Assembly: GCF_963517015.1 (NCBI RefSeq) | Contig: NZ_CAUQDV010000001.1 | Span: 936,001 to 1,000,000 of the forward strand | From: an uncultured Devosia sp. | Lineage (GTDB): Bacteria; Pseudomonadota; Alphaproteobacteria; Rhizobiales; Devosiaceae | Reading direction: 5' to 3' | Length of the DNA: 64,000 nt | In this document: positions 1 through 8,193 of the stretch, piece after piece | How positions within the stretch are numbered: the stretch's first letter is position 1 | How the letters are laid out: each line of letters begins with the position of its first letter | Position numbers and translations under genes: made by a program | The notes under the pieces: generated by a model | What the model was told of the DNA's origin: nothing | Database searches by the model: none | Seen by the model: the letters and a program-made list of their open reading frames with translations, nothing else

Positions 1-417
1 CATGCGGGCATCGTCCAGTGTCAGGCGGTCGCGATAGATCGGCTTGTTCTCGGCCACGACGCGCGCCAGCGTGCCAAGGCCCGCTGCAACGCGGGGCGAG
101 GTAGTGTTGAAGCGATCTGACAGCGGCTCGACGAACATGGTCGGGTCGAGTTCCCAGGGCTCACGATTGACGTCGAGATAGGCGCGGGGAAAATGCGCGC
201 GGATCATCGGCGCGCCAAGATGCGGTGCACGGGCGAAAAGCTCGTCGACCCAGGCATCTTCCGATTGCCGGATCGACAGATGGTCGAGCCGGGTCATGGC
301 AAGAAAGCGTTCGGGATAGACGCGGCCGGAATGGGGCGAGTTGAAAACCAGCGGCGCAACAAGCCGGCGTGGCCGGATGGTTTCGAATGCTGGCTGATCC
401 CAATAGTCGGACCGCAC
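1..417 (-). CDS. N-formylglutamate amidohydrolase family protein (partial, N-terminal part)
   Basis: The reading frame enters from the left edge on the minus strand, so only the first 139 codons are in the window. The visible protein has the family's N-terminal NSPHSG motif (about residues 25-30), followed by MTRLDHLSIRQSED and an aspartate-rich DVNREPWELDP segment. These are typical of N-formylglutamate deformylase-like zinc amidohydrolases, which release formate and glutamate. I chose the GTG at 417 because GGGGAGG lies just upstream and no in-frame ATG occurs before the preceding stop. In related alphaproteobacteria this gene commonly neighbours cpdR, which lies divergently here. The C-terminal part is outside the window. 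Confidence 0.85.
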   Translation of the reverse strand, partial: MRSDYWDQPAFETIRPRRLVAPLVFNSPHSGRVYPERFLAMTRLDHLSIRQSEDAWVDELFARAPHLGAPMIRAHFPRAYLDVNREPWELDPTMFVEPLSDRFNTTSPRVAAGLGTLARVVAENKPIYRDRLTLDDARM

Positions 418-622
418 GCTGCCTCCCCAATGATGCCCTTTGCGGCACCCTGCTGATTTGTCAGGAGATTGTCGCCTGTCGCGATGAAAATGTCCAGATT
501 GTCACAATGGGTGTCCGTTGTGCCGTCACTTTCCCCGCTGCGCCCGGTTTGAATTGGCCAATCGGAAAAGTTCGCTTAAACATCGATGGATATAGTGCGA
601 CTCAGTGGCGCCAGAAGGGCGC

Positions 623-639
623 GCCGGGTATGACCCGGC
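623..639 (+). other. Short perfect hairpin in the cpdR leader
   Basis: GCCGGGT-ATG-ACCCGGC forms a 7-bp perfect stem about 30 bases before the cpdR start codon. It has no T-tract, so it is not a terminator. A role in the leader is only inferred. Confidence 0.3.
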
Positions 640-667
640 CACGCAGTTGAAACGGCCGGAGAACCCG

Positions 668-1027
668 ATGAAGCGAATTCTGCTCGCTGAAGACGATAAT
701 GACATGCGCTCGTTCCTGACGCGCGCCCTCAAGAATGCCGGCTATGAGGTGATTTCGTTCGACAACGGGCTGTCGGCCTATGAACGCCTGCGCGAAGAGC
801 CGTTTTCGCTGCTGCTCAGCGATATAGTGATGCCGGAAATGGATGGGATCGAGCTGGCGCGTCGCGCGACCGAACTCGATCCGGACCTCAAGGTGATGTT
901 CATCACCGGCTTTGCCGCGGTGGCGCTCAATCCCGATAGCGATGCGCCCAAGGATGCGTCGGTGCTGAGCAAGCCGTTCCACCTCAAAGATCTGGTGAAC
1001 GAAGTCGAGCGGCTGCTGGCTGCCTGA
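668..1027 (+). CDS. cpdR: CpdR-type single-domain response regulator
   Basis: This is a 119-residue receiver domain with no output domain. It has the acidic pair (ED at residues 8-9, D10), the phospho-acceptor Asp52 in SDIVMPEMDG, the conserved Thr in FITGF and the Lys in SKPFH. The FITGFAAVALNPDS and VLSKPFHL segments match CpdR of Caulobacter and rhizobia. There CpdR, unphosphorylated, acts as a ClpXP adaptor for cell-cycle proteolysis and is controlled by CckA/ChpT phosphorelay. The ATG at 668 is preceded by GGAG. A longer upstream frame exists but is not conserved-looking. A strong terminator follows. Confidence 0.93.
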   Translation: MKRILLAEDDNDMRSFLTRALKNAGYEVISFDNGLSAYERLREEPFSLLLSDIVMPEMDGIELARRATELDPDLKVMFITGFAAVALNPDSDAPKDASVLSKPFHLKDLVNEVERLLAA

Positions 1028-1043
1028 GATGCGCAAGTTGAAC

Positions 1044-1070
1044 ATCCCCGCGAAAGCGGGGATTTTTGTT
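1044..1070 (+). terminator. Rho-independent terminator after cpdR
   Basis: ATCCCCGC-GAAA-GCGGGGAT is a perfect 8-bp stem with a GNRA-type tetraloop, followed by TTTTTG. It lies 16 bases after the cpdR stop. Confidence 0.9.
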
Positions 1071-1142
1071 TGTGGGTGTGCAGATGAGAAAACGCGCCTG
1101 ATCGTTCGGGCGTGAACTGCACTATCTGAATTGGAGGGTAGG

Positions 1143-1217
1143 TGGTGGGAGTAACAAGGATTGAACTTGTGACCCTTCGCGTGTGAAGCGAATGCTCTCC
1201 CGCTGAGCTATACTCCC
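1143..1217 (-). tRNA. tRNA-Val (anticodon CAC)
   Basis: On the minus strand a 75-base cloverleaf begins GGGAGTATAGCTCAG and ends with an encoded CCA. The anticodon stem TTCGC/GCGAA encloses loop TTCACAC, giving anticodon CAC (valine, codon GUG). The T-arm carries GTTCAATCC. It lies 28 bases downstream of a second tRNA-Val gene and is probably cotranscribed with it. Confidence 0.95.
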
Positions 1218-1245
1218 GTCGCCATTGGCGAAAGTCTAAGAGAGA

Positions 1246-1320
1246 TGGTGGGCGTAACAAGGATCGAACTTGTGACCCCCTCGATGTCAACGAGGTGCTC
1301 TCCCGCTGAGCTATACGCCC
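1246..1320 (-). tRNA. tRNA-Val (anticodon GAC)
   Basis: On the minus strand a 75-base cloverleaf begins GGGCGTATAGCTCAG and ends with an encoded CCA. The anticodon stem CCTCG/CGAGG encloses TTGACAT, giving anticodon GAC (valine, codons GUC/GUU). It is the upstream member of a two-gene tRNA-Val pair. The two genes are nearly identical outside the acceptor and anticodon stems, which suggests an old tandem duplication. Confidence 0.95.
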
Positions 1321-1363
1321 ATCTCTCCGGGAAGGAATGGCCGCTAAGCCGTTCCAGTGGCGC

Positions 1364-1394
1364 GGATAGACCATGAAACCCGGCTGGGGGTCAA
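1364..1394 (-). promoter_or_regulatory. Candidate sigma-70 promoter of the tRNA-Val pair
   Basis: On the minus strand TTGACC (complement of 1389-1394) is followed after 18 bases by TCTATC (complement of 1365-1370). This lies about 45 bases before the 5' end of tRNA-Val(GAC). The -35 box is close to consensus. The spacer is at the long end of the usual range. Confidence 0.45.
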
Positions 1395-1484
1395 GAGGGC
1401 AAATCAGGCTTTGTGGATATGTGCCGCCAACAGGGCCCGAGATGGCCGCGTGGCATGAGGTTTTGAGCGCTTAAGACCAGAAAT

Positions 1485-1513
1485 TTGACCAACGACGCAC
1501 CGGTCTTCTATGG
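1485..1513 (+). promoter_or_regulatory. Candidate sigma-70 promoter of msrB
   Basis: TTGACC at 1485-1490 and CTATGG at 1508-1513 are separated by 17 bases, about 60 bases before the msrB start. The form resembles the alphaproteobacterial TTGAC-N17-CTATAT pattern. Nothing else is recognised between the tRNA pair and msrB. Confidence 0.45.
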
Positions 1514-1573
1514 GCTTTCCTGTAACCCATCCTATATGTTCTGCGAATAGTACGGCGACAAAGGAGATTTCTC

Positions 1574-1975
1574 ATGGACACCCATGCCTTCAAGGTGACC
1601 CATACCGACGCCGAATGGCGCGCCAAGTTGACGCCCGAACAATATTACATCATGCGCGAGCATGGCACAGAACGGCCCGGGTCTTGCGCGCTGCTCTATG
1701 AAAAGCGTCAGGGCGCCTTTTCCTGTGCCGGTTGCGACACGCCGCTGTTCGAATCGACGCTGAAATTCGAGAGCGGTACGGGCTGGCCGAGCTTCAATGA
1801 CCCGTTGCCGGGGACGGTGGAGACCACGGTGGATCGTAGCCATGGCATGGTGCGGACGGAATGCCATTGTGCGACCTGCGGCAGCCATCTGGGTCACGTG
1901 TTTCCGGACGGTCCGCCGCCGACCGGGCTGCGCTATTGCATCAACGGCGTGGCGCTGAATTTCACGCCTAACTAG
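1574..1975 (+). CDS. msrB: Peptide methionine (R)-S-oxide reductase MsrB
   Basis: The 133-residue protein is a complete SelR/MsrB domain that reduces methionine-R-sulfoxide in proteins. The two zinc-binding pairs are visible (SCAGC near residue 51 and CATC near 98), as are GTGWPSF and the catalytic cysteine in RYCING near the C-terminus. No signal peptide is present, so the enzyme is cytoplasmic. AAGGAG precedes the ATG. The stop codon lies three bases before a family A hairpin element, and the next gene, hrpB, is convergent. Confidence 0.95.
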   Translation: MDTHAFKVTHTDAEWRAKLTPEQYYIMREHGTERPGSCALLYEKRQGAFSCAGCDTPLFESTLKFESGTGWPSFNDPLPGTVETTVDRSHGMVRTECHCATCGSHLGHVFPDGPPPTGLRYCINGVALNFTPN

Positions 1976-1977
1976 CC

Positions 1978-2100
1978 GATCTTCTGGCCCGCACGGCCTG
2001 CAAATGCCCGTTTCCTACGCTTCCGGTCCTCACGTACTCAAGTACGCTGCGGTCCGGTTCTCGGACGCGGGCATTTTCGACTCATGCGAACCAGAAGCTC
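1978..2100 (+). repeat. Family A long hairpin element, copy A1
   Basis: Outer arms GATCTTCTGG (1978-1987) and CCAGAAGCTC (2091-2100) pair 9 of 10. An inner arm pair centres on AATGCCCG/CGGGCATT. The central core is CGCTTCCGGTCCTCACGTAC followed by GTACGCTGCGGTCCGGTTCTC. The element starts three bases after the msrB stop. The same core recurs at 39.9, 41.1, 46.5 and 57.3 kb. Confidence 0.75.
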
Positions 2101-2123
2101 GACCAGTTAGGTGCCTCCTTCAG

Positions 2124-2154
2124 AAAAAAGCCCCGGAGAGATCCGGGGCTTTTT
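2124..2154. terminator. Bidirectional terminator between msrB and hrpB
   Basis: GCCCCGGA-GAGA-TCCGGGGC is a perfect 8-bp stem with an A-run before it and a T-run after it, so it can serve both convergent genes. The hrpB stop codon lies directly at its right edge. Confidence 0.9.
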
Positions 2155-4605
2155 CTATGTGCCGCGGGGCTTTGCCCTGGCGGTGGGGGCGGCTCGGGCC
2201 GGTTCGTCGGGCCAGGGGTGGCGTGGGTAGCGGCCCTTCAGTTCCTTCGCAACATCGGCCCAGGAGCCGGCCCAGAAGCCGGTCAGATCGCGGGTGGTCT
2301 GGATCGGGCGGTGGGCGGGGGATAATAGTATCAGAATCAAACGGATACGGCCGTTGGCGATGGTGGGGTGTCGGGTCAGACCGAAGAGTTCCTGGACGCG
2401 GATCTCGATGGCTGGGCCGCCTTCGGCGGTGTAGTCGATGGGGACGGCATTGCCGGTGGGGGCGGTGAAATGGCTGGGGAGCAGGGCCTCAATTTCCTGG
2501 CGGCGCGGGTAGGGCAGCAGCAGGTCGAGCGCGGTGCGCAGGTGTTCGCCGTTGATTTCATTGAGTTTTGTCAGGCCGAACAGGGCGGGCGCGAGCCATT
2601 GGTCGACGGTTGAGGCCAAGGCTTCAGCGGTCAGGTCGGGCCAGTCGTCGCCTATGGTAAAGCGGAGGAAGTTGGCGCGGGCGCGCCAGGCCTTCTGGTC
2701 GCGGCTCCAGGGCAGGGAATCGAGGCCGGTCCTGGCGGCGGCCTGGGCCAGGAGATGGGCTGCAGCTTCCGGGTTGCTGATGGCGATGGGCTCGTCACTT
2801 AGGCGCAAAGCGTTGAGTTGGCGCGTTTTTCTGGCGCGAACGCTGCCTGATTGCACGTCGAAGGAGAGATTTTCCGCCTCGGTTATATGATGAGCATACA
2901 ACTCCTCGATAGTTGTACGATCAATTTCAACCGCAGAACGGATGCGGCCATTGGCGGCGGTGCCGGTCATATCGGTCACGACAAGATATTGCGCGCTGGC
3001 AAGGGCTTCGGTCTGATCGAGACTGGCCTGGCGGCCGTTGGCGAGGCGAAATTTGCCGCGCGGACCGGCGGATTGGGCGATGCGATCGGGGAAAGCGCGG
3101 GCAAGATGCAAGCTTGCTGCTGTTTTGCCGGTGGTTTGCTGGCCCGAGAGCTTGCTCCAGCGTCGTGCCAGGCTTCGGGCCTCGTCGGCGCGCTTCGATC
3201 GATCGCTGCGGAAGCGGTCGAGACGATGGGACATATCGACCGAGTCGCCGCCCAATCCGCGCTCTGTCATCAGCACGGCGAGTTCGGCGGCGGTATCACT
3301 GTCGCCTTCAGCCGATACTATCATGTGGGCGAGGCGCGGGTGTAGCGCGAGGCGCGAAAGTGACTTTCCGTGGCCGGTAATGCGGCCAGCGTCGTCGATT
3401 GCGTCGAGGGATTTGAGCAGGGCTACGGCCTCGTTCCAGGCCGGGGCGGGCGGTGGATCGAGGAAGGGGAGCGCCTTTGGATCGGTGACGCCCCAGTTGG
3501 CAAGATCGAGGGCGAAGCCGGCGAGATCGGCGGCGAGGATTTCGGGCGTGTCGAACGCTTCGAGAGCGGAATTCTGGCCCTCGTTCCAGAGCCGGATGGC
3601 AATGCCGGGGCTGGTACGACCGGCGCGGCCGCGGCGCTGGTCGGCACCGGCGCGGGAGACGCGGGCGGTGGCGAGGGTGGTGAGGCCGGTACCGGGTTCA
3701 TAGACGGGGATGCGGCGGAAGCCGGAATCCACCACGATGCGGACGCCGTCGATGGTCAGCGAGGTCTCAGCAATGGAGGTGGCGAGGACCACCTTGCGAC
3801 GACTGGGCTCGGCGGGGCGAATGGCGCGGTCCTGCTCGGCGGGGGCGAGCTGGCCGTAGAGCGGGGCGATATCGACATTGCCGGCGACGCGCGATGCGAG
3901 GCGTTCTGCGACGCGAGTGATCTCGCCTTGGCCGGGGAGGAAGACGAGGGCCGAGCCTTCATGTTCGCGCAGGGCCGCGAGGACGGCGGCGGTGACCTGG
4001 TCGTCAAGGCGCTGCAGGGCGTCGGGCTCGCGATAGAGGGTCTCGACCGGGAAGGCGCGGCCAAGGCTTTCGATCACCGGCGCATCATGGAGCAGGCGGG
4101 CGACGCGGGCGCCGTCGATGGTGGCGGACATGACGAGAATGCGGAGGTCTGGCCGGAGGGCGGCGGCGTCGAGCGCCAGGGCAAGGCCGAGATCGCCGTC
4201 GAGGCTCCTTTCGTGGAATTCGTCGAAGAGCACGGCGGCAGTGCCGGTCAGTTCGGGATCATCGAGCAGCATGCGGGTGAAGACGCCTTCGGTGGCGATT
4301 TCGACGCGGGTCCTGCCGGATATTTTGCTGTCCATGCGGACGCGATAGCCCACGGTCTCGCCGACGTTTTCGCCGAGGAGACGCGCCATCTGGCCTGCTG
4401 CAGCACGGGCGGCCAGACGGCGTGGCTCGAGCATGATGATGCGGCGGTCCGCGCGCCAGGGCGCGTCGAGCAGCGCCAGGGGCACGCGGGTGGTCTTGCC
4501 GGCGCCGGGCGGGGCGACGAGCACGGCATAGGGGCCAGCTTCCAGCGCGGCGCGCAGGGCGGGGAGTGCGTCATCAATGGGCAGCGGCGGCAGGGAGGAA
4601 AGCAT
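2155..4605 (-). CDS. hrpB: ATP-dependent RNA helicase HrpB
   Basis: The 816-residue protein has the usual HrpB length and layout. The N-terminal DExH helicase core contains the Walker A PPGAGKTT (residues 32-39), EPRRLAAR, the DEFH box in FDEFHERSLDGDLG, and SAT. The second RecA domain includes ATSIAETSLTIDG and the arginine-finger motif QRRGRAGR. A helicase-associated domain and the HrpB-specific C-terminal domain follow. HrpB is a DEAH-family helicase of incompletely defined cellular role. The ATG at 4605 gives the family length. The frame stays open further upstream but overlaps the divergent epimerase gene. Confidence 0.93.
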   Translation of the reverse strand: MLSSLPPLPIDDALPALRAALEAGPYAVLVAPPGAGKTTRVPLALLDAPWRADRRIIMLEPRRLAARAAAGQMARLLGENVGETVGYRVRMDSKISGRTRVEIATEGVFTRMLLDDPELTGTAAVLFDEFHERSLDGDLGLALALDAAALRPDLRILVMSATIDGARVARLLHDAPVIESLGRAFPVETLYREPDALQRLDDQVTAAVLAALREHEGSALVFLPGQGEITRVAERLASRVAGNVDIAPLYGQLAPAEQDRAIRPAEPSRRKVVLATSIAETSLTIDGVRIVVDSGFRRIPVYEPGTGLTTLATARVSRAGADQRRGRAGRTSPGIAIRLWNEGQNSALEAFDTPEILAADLAGFALDLANWGVTDPKALPFLDPPPAPAWNEAVALLKSLDAIDDAGRITGHGKSLSRLALHPRLAHMIVSAEGDSDTAAELAVLMTERGLGGDSVDMSHRLDRFRSDRSKRADEARSLARRWSKLSGQQTTGKTAASLHLARAFPDRIAQSAGPRGKFRLANGRQASLDQTEALASAQYLVVTDMTGTAANGRIRSAVEIDRTTIEELYAHHITEAENLSFDVQSGSVRARKTRQLNALRLSDEPIAISNPEAAAHLLAQAAARTGLDSLPWSRDQKAWRARANFLRFTIGDDWPDLTAEALASTVDQWLAPALFGLTKLNEINGEHLRTALDLLLPYPRRQEIEALLPSHFTAPTGNAVPIDYTAEGGPAIEIRVQELFGLTRHPTIANGRIRLILILLSPAHRPIQTTRDLTGFWAGSWADVAKELKGRYPRHPWPDEPARAAPTARAKPRGT

Positions 4606-4663
4606 TGCCGGTTCATGGCGGATCGGCGAGGGTAGGGCAATAGGCAGGACGGGAGAGCGACGC

Positions 4664-5527
4664 ATGGCATTGATCCGCATCGGCAATGAAGAGGTCAGCG
4701 TGGAGGTGTCCTCGCTGGGGGCGGAGATGCAGTCGCTGGTGACCAGGGATGGCCAGGACTGGCTTTGGGACGGCGACGCGGCCTTCTGGGGCGGACGGTC
4801 ACCGGTGCTGTTTCCGATCGTCGGCAAGGCGCCGAGCGATCATCTCAGCATCGAGGGCACGCGCTATCCGATGGGGCAGCATGGCTTTGCACGGCGCAAT
4901 GAATTCGAGCTGGTGGGCAGCGGCGATGACTGGTGCCGGTTCGAACTGCGGTCGAGTCCGGCGACGCGGGCGATCTATCCGTTCGATTTCGTCCTGGCGG
5001 TGGAGCATCGGGTCGAGGGGCGGGCGGTGGCGGTTGCTGCAGAAGTGACCAATGCCGACGAACGGCCGATGCCGTTCGGGATCGGGTTTCATCCGGCCTT
5101 TGTCTGGCCGTTGCCGGGCTGCGAGGGTCTGGAGCATAGCGTGGTGCTCGACGATGGCGGCGAGCCGGAGTTGCAGCGCCTGTCGGGCGGGTTGCTGGGC
5201 TCACACAGATTGCCGTCGCCCTTCAGCAATGGCGCGCTGACGCTCAAGCATCATTTGTTCGATGCCGATGCGATGATTTTTCCCGAAGGCGCCGGGGCGG
5301 GGGTGACCTATGCGGCGCGAGACAAGGCGGTGCATTTTACCTGGGACAATCTGCCCAATTTTGCAATCTGGTCGAAGCCGGGCGCGCCGTTCGTATGCCT
5401 TGAGCCGTGGCGCGGCATGGCGGCGGAAGCGGGCGGCACGGATGCGATCGAGGAGCGGCCGTATACGGAGGTGCTGGGGCCGGGGGCGACGGGGCGGTAT
5501 CAATTCAGGGCGGAATTAGTAGGTTAG
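4664..5527 (+). CDS. Aldose 1-epimerase (galactose mutarotase-like) family protein
   Basis: The 287-residue protein fits the short aldose-1-epimerase subfamily (LacX/YeaD-like) that interconverts sugar anomers. It has GAEMQSL near the N-terminus, GRSPVLFPIVG around residue 45, the HGFAR histidine near 70, and FGIGFHPAF with the second catalytic histidine near 145. A conserved glutamate lies in CLEPW near 245. GGGAGA precedes the ATG. The gene is divergent from hrpB and is followed by repeats. The substrate cannot be read from sequence. Confidence 0.85.
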   Translation: MALIRIGNEEVSVEVSSLGAEMQSLVTRDGQDWLWDGDAAFWGGRSPVLFPIVGKAPSDHLSIEGTRYPMGQHGFARRNEFELVGSGDDWCRFELRSSPATRAIYPFDFVLAVEHRVEGRAVAVAAEVTNADERPMPFGIGFHPAFVWPLPGCEGLEHSVVLDDGGEPELQRLSGGLLGSHRLPSPFSNGALTLKHHLFDADAMIFPEGAGAGVTYAARDKAVHFTWDNLPNFAIWSKPGAPFVCLEPWRGMAAEAGGTDAIEERPYTEVLGPGATGRYQFRAELVG

Positions 5528-5540
5528 GCGCATCCCAATA

Positions 5541-5680
5541 CTCGATGTCACCCCGGCCTTGAGCCGGGGCCATCCCGAGATATCGCCCCAGCCGTAAGGT
5601 GGCTGTGATTCCACTTACGACCTGGCGGCTGTTCTGGCATCTCAGGATGGGTCCCGGCTCAAGGCCGGGATGACATCGGG
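5541..5680. repeat. Family C palindrome, copy C1 (GTCATCCCGGCCTTGAGCC type)
   Basis: The arms TGTCACCCCGGCCTTGAGCC and its near-complement ending AAGGCCGGGATGACA bracket about 100 bases containing further short inverted repeats. This palindrome type is widespread in alphaproteobacterial intergenic DNA. Five copies, one of them half, occur in this window. Confidence 0.85.
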
Positions 5681-5736
5681 GGTGTTGAAGTGGCTGTAAA
5701 CATTTGAACGGACGTGGCCCTGCGGAGCGCTCAGAG

Positions 5737-5804
5737 GACCCCTCACCCTGCTTTTCGTCTGGACGACGAAACGCTGTCCCTCTCCCTCAAGGGGAGAGGG
5801 TTGG
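5737..5804. repeat. Family E palindrome, copy E1 (CCTCACCC...GGGGAGAGGGTTG type)
   Basis: The unit runs from CCCCTCACCCTG through the small hairpin TTTCGTCTGGACGACGAAA to CTCTCCCTCAAGGGGAGAGG. It is a common proteobacterial intergenic palindrome. With C1 and B1 it fills the non-coding stretch of about 430 bases between the epimerase gene and lldD. Confidence 0.75.
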
Positions 5805-5829
5805 CATCGAGTTTGTGGGGTGCCGGGGC

Positions 5830-5910
5830 CATTCGGGCGTAGCCCTCAAGGCCTTCAAGCCTCAAATCGCCCCACCGGGGCGATTTGCCCTCCGGGACGG
5901 CTTGAAGCCT
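5830..5910. repeat. Family B hairpin element, copy B1
   Basis: A perfect 10-bp stem AAATCGCCCC-ACC-GGGGCGATTT occupies 5864-5886. It sits inside outer arms AGGCCTTCAAGCC and GGCTTGAAGCCT that also pair. Three other copies in the window keep the ACC or GCT loop while changing the stem on both sides. Confidence 0.8.
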
Positions 5911-5957
5911 AACATGTTAGTTGCTAGGGCAGGGGAAATTGCGGAGTTTCCTGCGCC

Positions 5958-7139
5958 ATGGCTGCACTCGACAAGATCCTGACCATTGACGAAATGAAGC
6001 GCAAGGCGCGGCGGTCCGTGCCCAAGATGTTCTTCGAATATGCCGATAGCGGATCCTATACGGAGGGGACCTATCGGGACAATGAGAGCGACTTCAACAA
6101 GATCAAGCTTAACCAGAAGGTGGCGGTGAATCTTGAGGGGCGCAATCTCAAGGTCAAGATGCTGGGCCAGGAGATCGCCATGCCGGTGGCGATTGCCCCG
6201 GCTGCGACGGGCGGCATGCAGGTGGCCGATGGCGAGATCAAGGCCGCCAAGGCGGCCGAGAAATTTGGCATTCCCTTTTCGCTCTCGACGATGAGCGTCT
6301 GCTCGATCGAGGACATTGCCGAAAATACGAGCGCGCCGTTCTGGTTCCAGCTCTATGTGATGCGCGACCGCGACTTCATCAACCGGCTGATCGACCGCGC
6401 CAAGGCAGCGAAGTGTTCTGCGCTGGTGCTGACGATGGACCTGCAGATTCTCGGCCAGCGGCACAAGGACATCCACAACGGGCTGTCGACGCCGCCCAAG
6501 TTCAATGCCTATTCGCTCTGGCAGATGATGCAGCATCCGCTGTGGTGCGCGCGCATGCTGGGCACCAAGCGGCACACGTTCCGCAATATCGTGGGCCATG
6601 TCAGCGGTGATCACGACCTGGCGTCGCTCTCGGCATGGACGGCATCGCAGTTCGATCCGACGCTCAACTGGGCCGACGTGAAGTGGATCAAGGAACGCTT
6701 CGGCGGGCCGGTGATCGTCAAGGGCGTGCTCGACCCCGATGATGCGCAGGCCGCGGTGGACAATGGCGCCGATGCGATCGTGGTTTCCAACCATGGCGGG
6801 CGCCAGCTCGACGGGGCGCCGTCGACCATCCGCGTGCTGCCCGAGATCGTGGATCGCGTTGGCAACAAGACCGAGGTTTATCTCGATAGCGGCATCCGCT
6901 CGGGCCAGGATGTGGTCAAGGCGCTGGCCTATGGGGCGAAATCGACGTTTATCGGGCGGCCGATGCTCTATGGGCTGGGCGCGGGTGGCGAGGCCGGGGT
7001 GACCCGCGTGCTCGATATCATCCGCAAGGAGCTGGATACGACGATGGCACTGTGCGGGGAGCGCGACATTCTCAATGTCGGACTGCACAATGTGTATTCG
7101 AATGATATTCCGGTAAGGAATGCGCCGGTGAAGGGGTAG
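5958..7139 (+). CDS. lldD: FMN-dependent L-lactate dehydrogenase (alpha-hydroxy-acid dehydrogenase)
   Basis: The 393-residue protein is a full-length FMN-dependent alpha-hydroxy-acid dehydrogenase, probably oxidising L-lactate to pyruvate and feeding electrons to the respiratory chain at the membrane. Family landmarks in order are the N-terminal FFEYADSGSYTE, the FMN-contacting PVAIAPAATGG, FQLYVMRDR, the catalytic histidine in VVSNHGGRQLDG, and the phosphate-binding DSGIRSGQDV and IGRPMLYGL. No signal peptide is seen. It stands alone, flanked by palindromes on both sides. A related 2-hydroxy-acid substrate is possible. Confidence 0.88.
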   Translation: MAALDKILTIDEMKRKARRSVPKMFFEYADSGSYTEGTYRDNESDFNKIKLNQKVAVNLEGRNLKVKMLGQEIAMPVAIAPAATGGMQVADGEIKAAKAAEKFGIPFSLSTMSVCSIEDIAENTSAPFWFQLYVMRDRDFINRLIDRAKAAKCSALVLTMDLQILGQRHKDIHNGLSTPPKFNAYSLWQMMQHPLWCARMLGTKRHTFRNIVGHVSGDHDLASLSAWTASQFDPTLNWADVKWIKERFGGPVIVKGVLDPDDAQAAVDNGADAIVVSNHGGRQLDGAPSTIRVLPEIVDRVGNKTEVYLDSGIRSGQDVVKALAYGAKSTFIGRPMLYGLGAGGEAGVTRVLDIIRKELDTTMALCGERDILNVGLHNVYSNDIPVRNAPVKG

Positions 7140-7149
7140 TTCGCTGGGG

Positions 7150-7232
7150 CATCGCCATTCGGCCATAGGCCTCATGGCCTTCTCACCTAAAATCGCTCCG
7201 CTGGAGCGATTTTGCCCTACGGGCCGGTTCCA
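7150..7232. repeat. Family B hairpin element, copy B2
   Basis: The perfect 11-bp stem AAAATCGCTCC-GCT-GGAGCGATTTT (7189-7213) is followed by GCCCTACGGGCCGGTT, matching the right flank of copy B1. It lies 10-90 bases after the lldD stop. Confidence 0.8.
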
Positions 7233-7366
7233 AGTGTCATCCCGGCCTTGAGCCGGGATCCATCCTGAGATGGATTGCCGCAAGATCCTTGTTCAGAGCA
7301 CCACCACCTTGCGGCTGCGGAATGACCTCGGGATGGGCCCCGGCTCAAGGCCGGGGTGACATCGAG
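7233..7366. repeat. Family C palindrome, copy C2
   Basis: TGTCATCCCGGCCTTGAGCC and the complementary AAGGCCGGGGTGACATCGAG bound a 134-base palindrome between the convergent lldD and anti-sigma genes. Confidence 0.85.
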
Positions 7367-7392
7367 TTTTTGGAAACCTTAGTGTCCAACTG

Positions 7393-8193
7393 TTAGCCTC
7401 GATACACCCGCTCGGCCGGTTGGCCCGGGCTCAGCTGCGAGAAGACCGTGTTGGCGATGGCTTGCAGGGTTTCGGGTTGTTCGTTGCCGACGATGGTGCA
7501 GGTTATCAGGGCATTGGCCCAGTAAAGGGCAGTGTCGGCACCGAAGGCGATCTTTTCGTAGTCGGGGCCGTCCACGCCTTGCGCGGGCGTGATGTAGAGC
7601 GTGAGGCGTTCGCCGCCGCGGTCTTCATACATGAGCTGGGCGGCGCGGCCGCCGGGAATGGCGGGGGCGGGCAAGAGACGGCCGCCGAGGAAGGTCAGGC
7701 CCTGGGCCGACAGGTCGGGCATGGCGAGATTGGTGGCGAGGCGGTTGGACAGCCAGGTGCTGAGGTGTTCGCTGTCGTCGCCGGCGACTTCGACGGCGTG
7801 GCGGTTTTCCGCGACATAGACGGTGTGGGCGCTGACCGCATCGGCGATCAGCCGGTCGTAGAGCTGCGGACTGTCGCCAGAGGGGCGCAGGAGCCAGCCG
7901 GCAGCCATGCCGATGCCGAGCAGAGCGGTGATCATGGCGGCGCGTTGCAGCGTCTGCCAGCGGCGGGATTTTTGTGCCTCGACGAGCCTTGCAGGCTTGA
8001 GACGGGCGGGGACGGGCTCGGCGCCGGCCGGGGCGAAGAGGGTCTGGATGGCGTGGTTCTGGCGCTGGATGAGCGCGACCTCGGCCATGGCATCGGGATT
8101 GGCAGCGAGATGGGTTTCGACGGCGGAACGATCGGCTTCGCCGAGCTGTCCGTCGCAATAGGCCATCAGCATGTCGCGGGTGATCGGCGTCAT
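7393..8193 (-). CDS. Anti-sigma factor, membrane-anchored
   Basis: The 266-residue protein has an N-terminal anti-sigma helix bundle (MLMAYCDGQL, HLAANPDAMAEVA), one transmembrane segment at about residues 85-105 (MITALLGIGMAAGWLL) and a periplasmic C-terminal domain (TFLGGRLLPAP, AQLMYEDRGG, LTLYITPA). The classic zinc-binding HxxxCxxC motif is absent. It is predicted to sequester the ECF sigma factor encoded just upstream. The two genes overlap by ATGA (8190-8193), so translation is coupled. The inducing signal is unknown. Confidence 0.85.
   Translation of the reverse strand: MTPITRDMLMAYCDGQLGEADRSAVETHLAANPDAMAEVALIQRQNHAIQTLFAPAGAEPVPARLKPARLVEAQKSRRWQTLQRAAMITALLGIGMAAGWLLRPSGDSPQLYDRLIADAVSAHTVYVAENRHAVEVAGDDSEHLSTWLSNRLATNLAMPDLSAQGLTFLGGRLLPAPAIPGGRAAQLMYEDRGGERLTLYITPAQGVDGPDYEKIAFGADTALYWANALITCTIVGNEQPETLQAIANTVFSQLSPGQPAERVYRG

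Noticed and set aside
161..448. A 95-codon minus-strand frame near the left edge
   Set aside because: A different minus-strand frame over the same bases encodes the N-formylglutamate amidohydrolase with clear motifs.
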